From UBA5314 sp964635975 (GTDB lineage: Bacteria; Bacillota; Syntrophomonadia; Syntrophomonadales; Syntrophomonadaceae), in the NCBI GenBank assembly GCA_964635975.1, contig CAZWPO010000059.1, positions 1 through 6,128 on the forward strand: a stretch of 6,128 nucleotides of DNA, given 5' to 3'. A model generated the notes under the pieces. That model made no database searches. It had not been told where the DNA came from and saw only the letters and a program-made list of their open reading frames with translations. The translations under genes and the position numbers were made by a program. Shown here one piece after another: positions 6,012 to 6,128 of the stretch; the stretch's first letter is position 1, and each line of letters opens with the position of its first letter.

Positions 6012-6074
6012 AGCTGATTGATTGAACCGTTATTTTCTATAAATAATAGACATATTGTACATCGGCCTGGGCTT

Positions 6075-6096
6075 GGGGACCAAATGTTTGGTCCCC
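6075..6096. repeat. Perfect 22-bp palindrome downstream of rubrerythrin
   Basis: The arms GGGGACCAAA (6075-6084) and TTTGGTCCCC (6087-6096) are perfect inverted repeats separated by TG. As RNA this forms a stable hairpin with about 8 pairs and a small loop. No T-run follows on the plus strand (TCAGACCGTC comes next, then A6) and none on the minus strand, so it is not a classical intrinsic terminator. It could stabilise the 3' end of the rubrerythrin mRNA, act as a non-canonical terminator, or be one copy of a dispersed REP-like palindrome. Confidence 0.65.
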
Positions 6097-6128
6097 TCAG
6101 ACCGTCAAAAAAGCCAAATATCTGTGTC

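Noticed and set aside
6018..6050. Promoter for a gene beyond the window (TTGATT/TTGAAC with TATAAA or TAATAG)
   Set aside because: The -35/-10 pairs with good boxes have wrong spacing, and those with good spacing have poor -10 boxes.
1..6128. tRNA, rRNA, CRISPR array, IS element or riboswitch
   Set aside because: I saw no cloverleaf, spaced direct repeats, transposase fragments or known aptamer core.

Overview
The window looks like chromosomal DNA of an anaerobic, endospore-forming Firmicute (class Clostridia). It carries a complete gerA-type germinant-receptor operon (endospore formers), a rubrerythrin of the kind anaerobes use against peroxide, and strong Shine-Dalgarno sequences of the AAGGAGG type. 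A Peptococcaceae/Desulfotomaculum-like host is a guess from overall flavour, not something the sequence proves.

Layout: (1) 1-118 has no convincing gene. (2) 119-382 (+) is a small Cys-containing protein I do not recognise, with a good ribosome-binding site. (3) 418-666 (-) is a small zinc-ribbon protein, convergent with the previous gene. (4) 667-913 is non-coding. It holds the zinc-ribbon gene's leader, a candidate forespore (sigma-G-like) promoter and a hairpin just upstream of gerA. (5) 914-4927 (+) is a tightly coupled gerA-gerB-gerC operon: gerA and gerB abut with no gap, and gerB and gerC overlap by 4 bp. gerC is broken by a one-base frameshift in a T5 run at 3969-3973. (6) 4946-5420 (+) is an Rrf2-family regulator with its own near-consensus sigma-A promoter, an imperfect 25-bp dyad over the predicted transcription start, and a C-C-CxxH set that suggests an Fe-S cluster. 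(7) 5517-6011 (+) is rubrerythrin, probably co-transcribed with the regulator. (8) 6012-6128 is non-coding and contains a perfect 22-bp palindrome.

How the genes work together: GerA, GerB and GerC would form an inner-membrane receptor in the spore that senses a small nutrient. If the frameshift is real rather than a sequence error, GerC is lost and the receptor is probably impaired. The Rrf2-rubrerythrin pair reads as a small redox-stress cassette: an Fe-S sensor controlling its own promoter and, by read-through, a peroxide-reducing diiron protein. I found no clear new biological system. The points most worth following up are the gerC frameshift, the Rrf2 operator/Fe-S pattern and the terminal palindrome.
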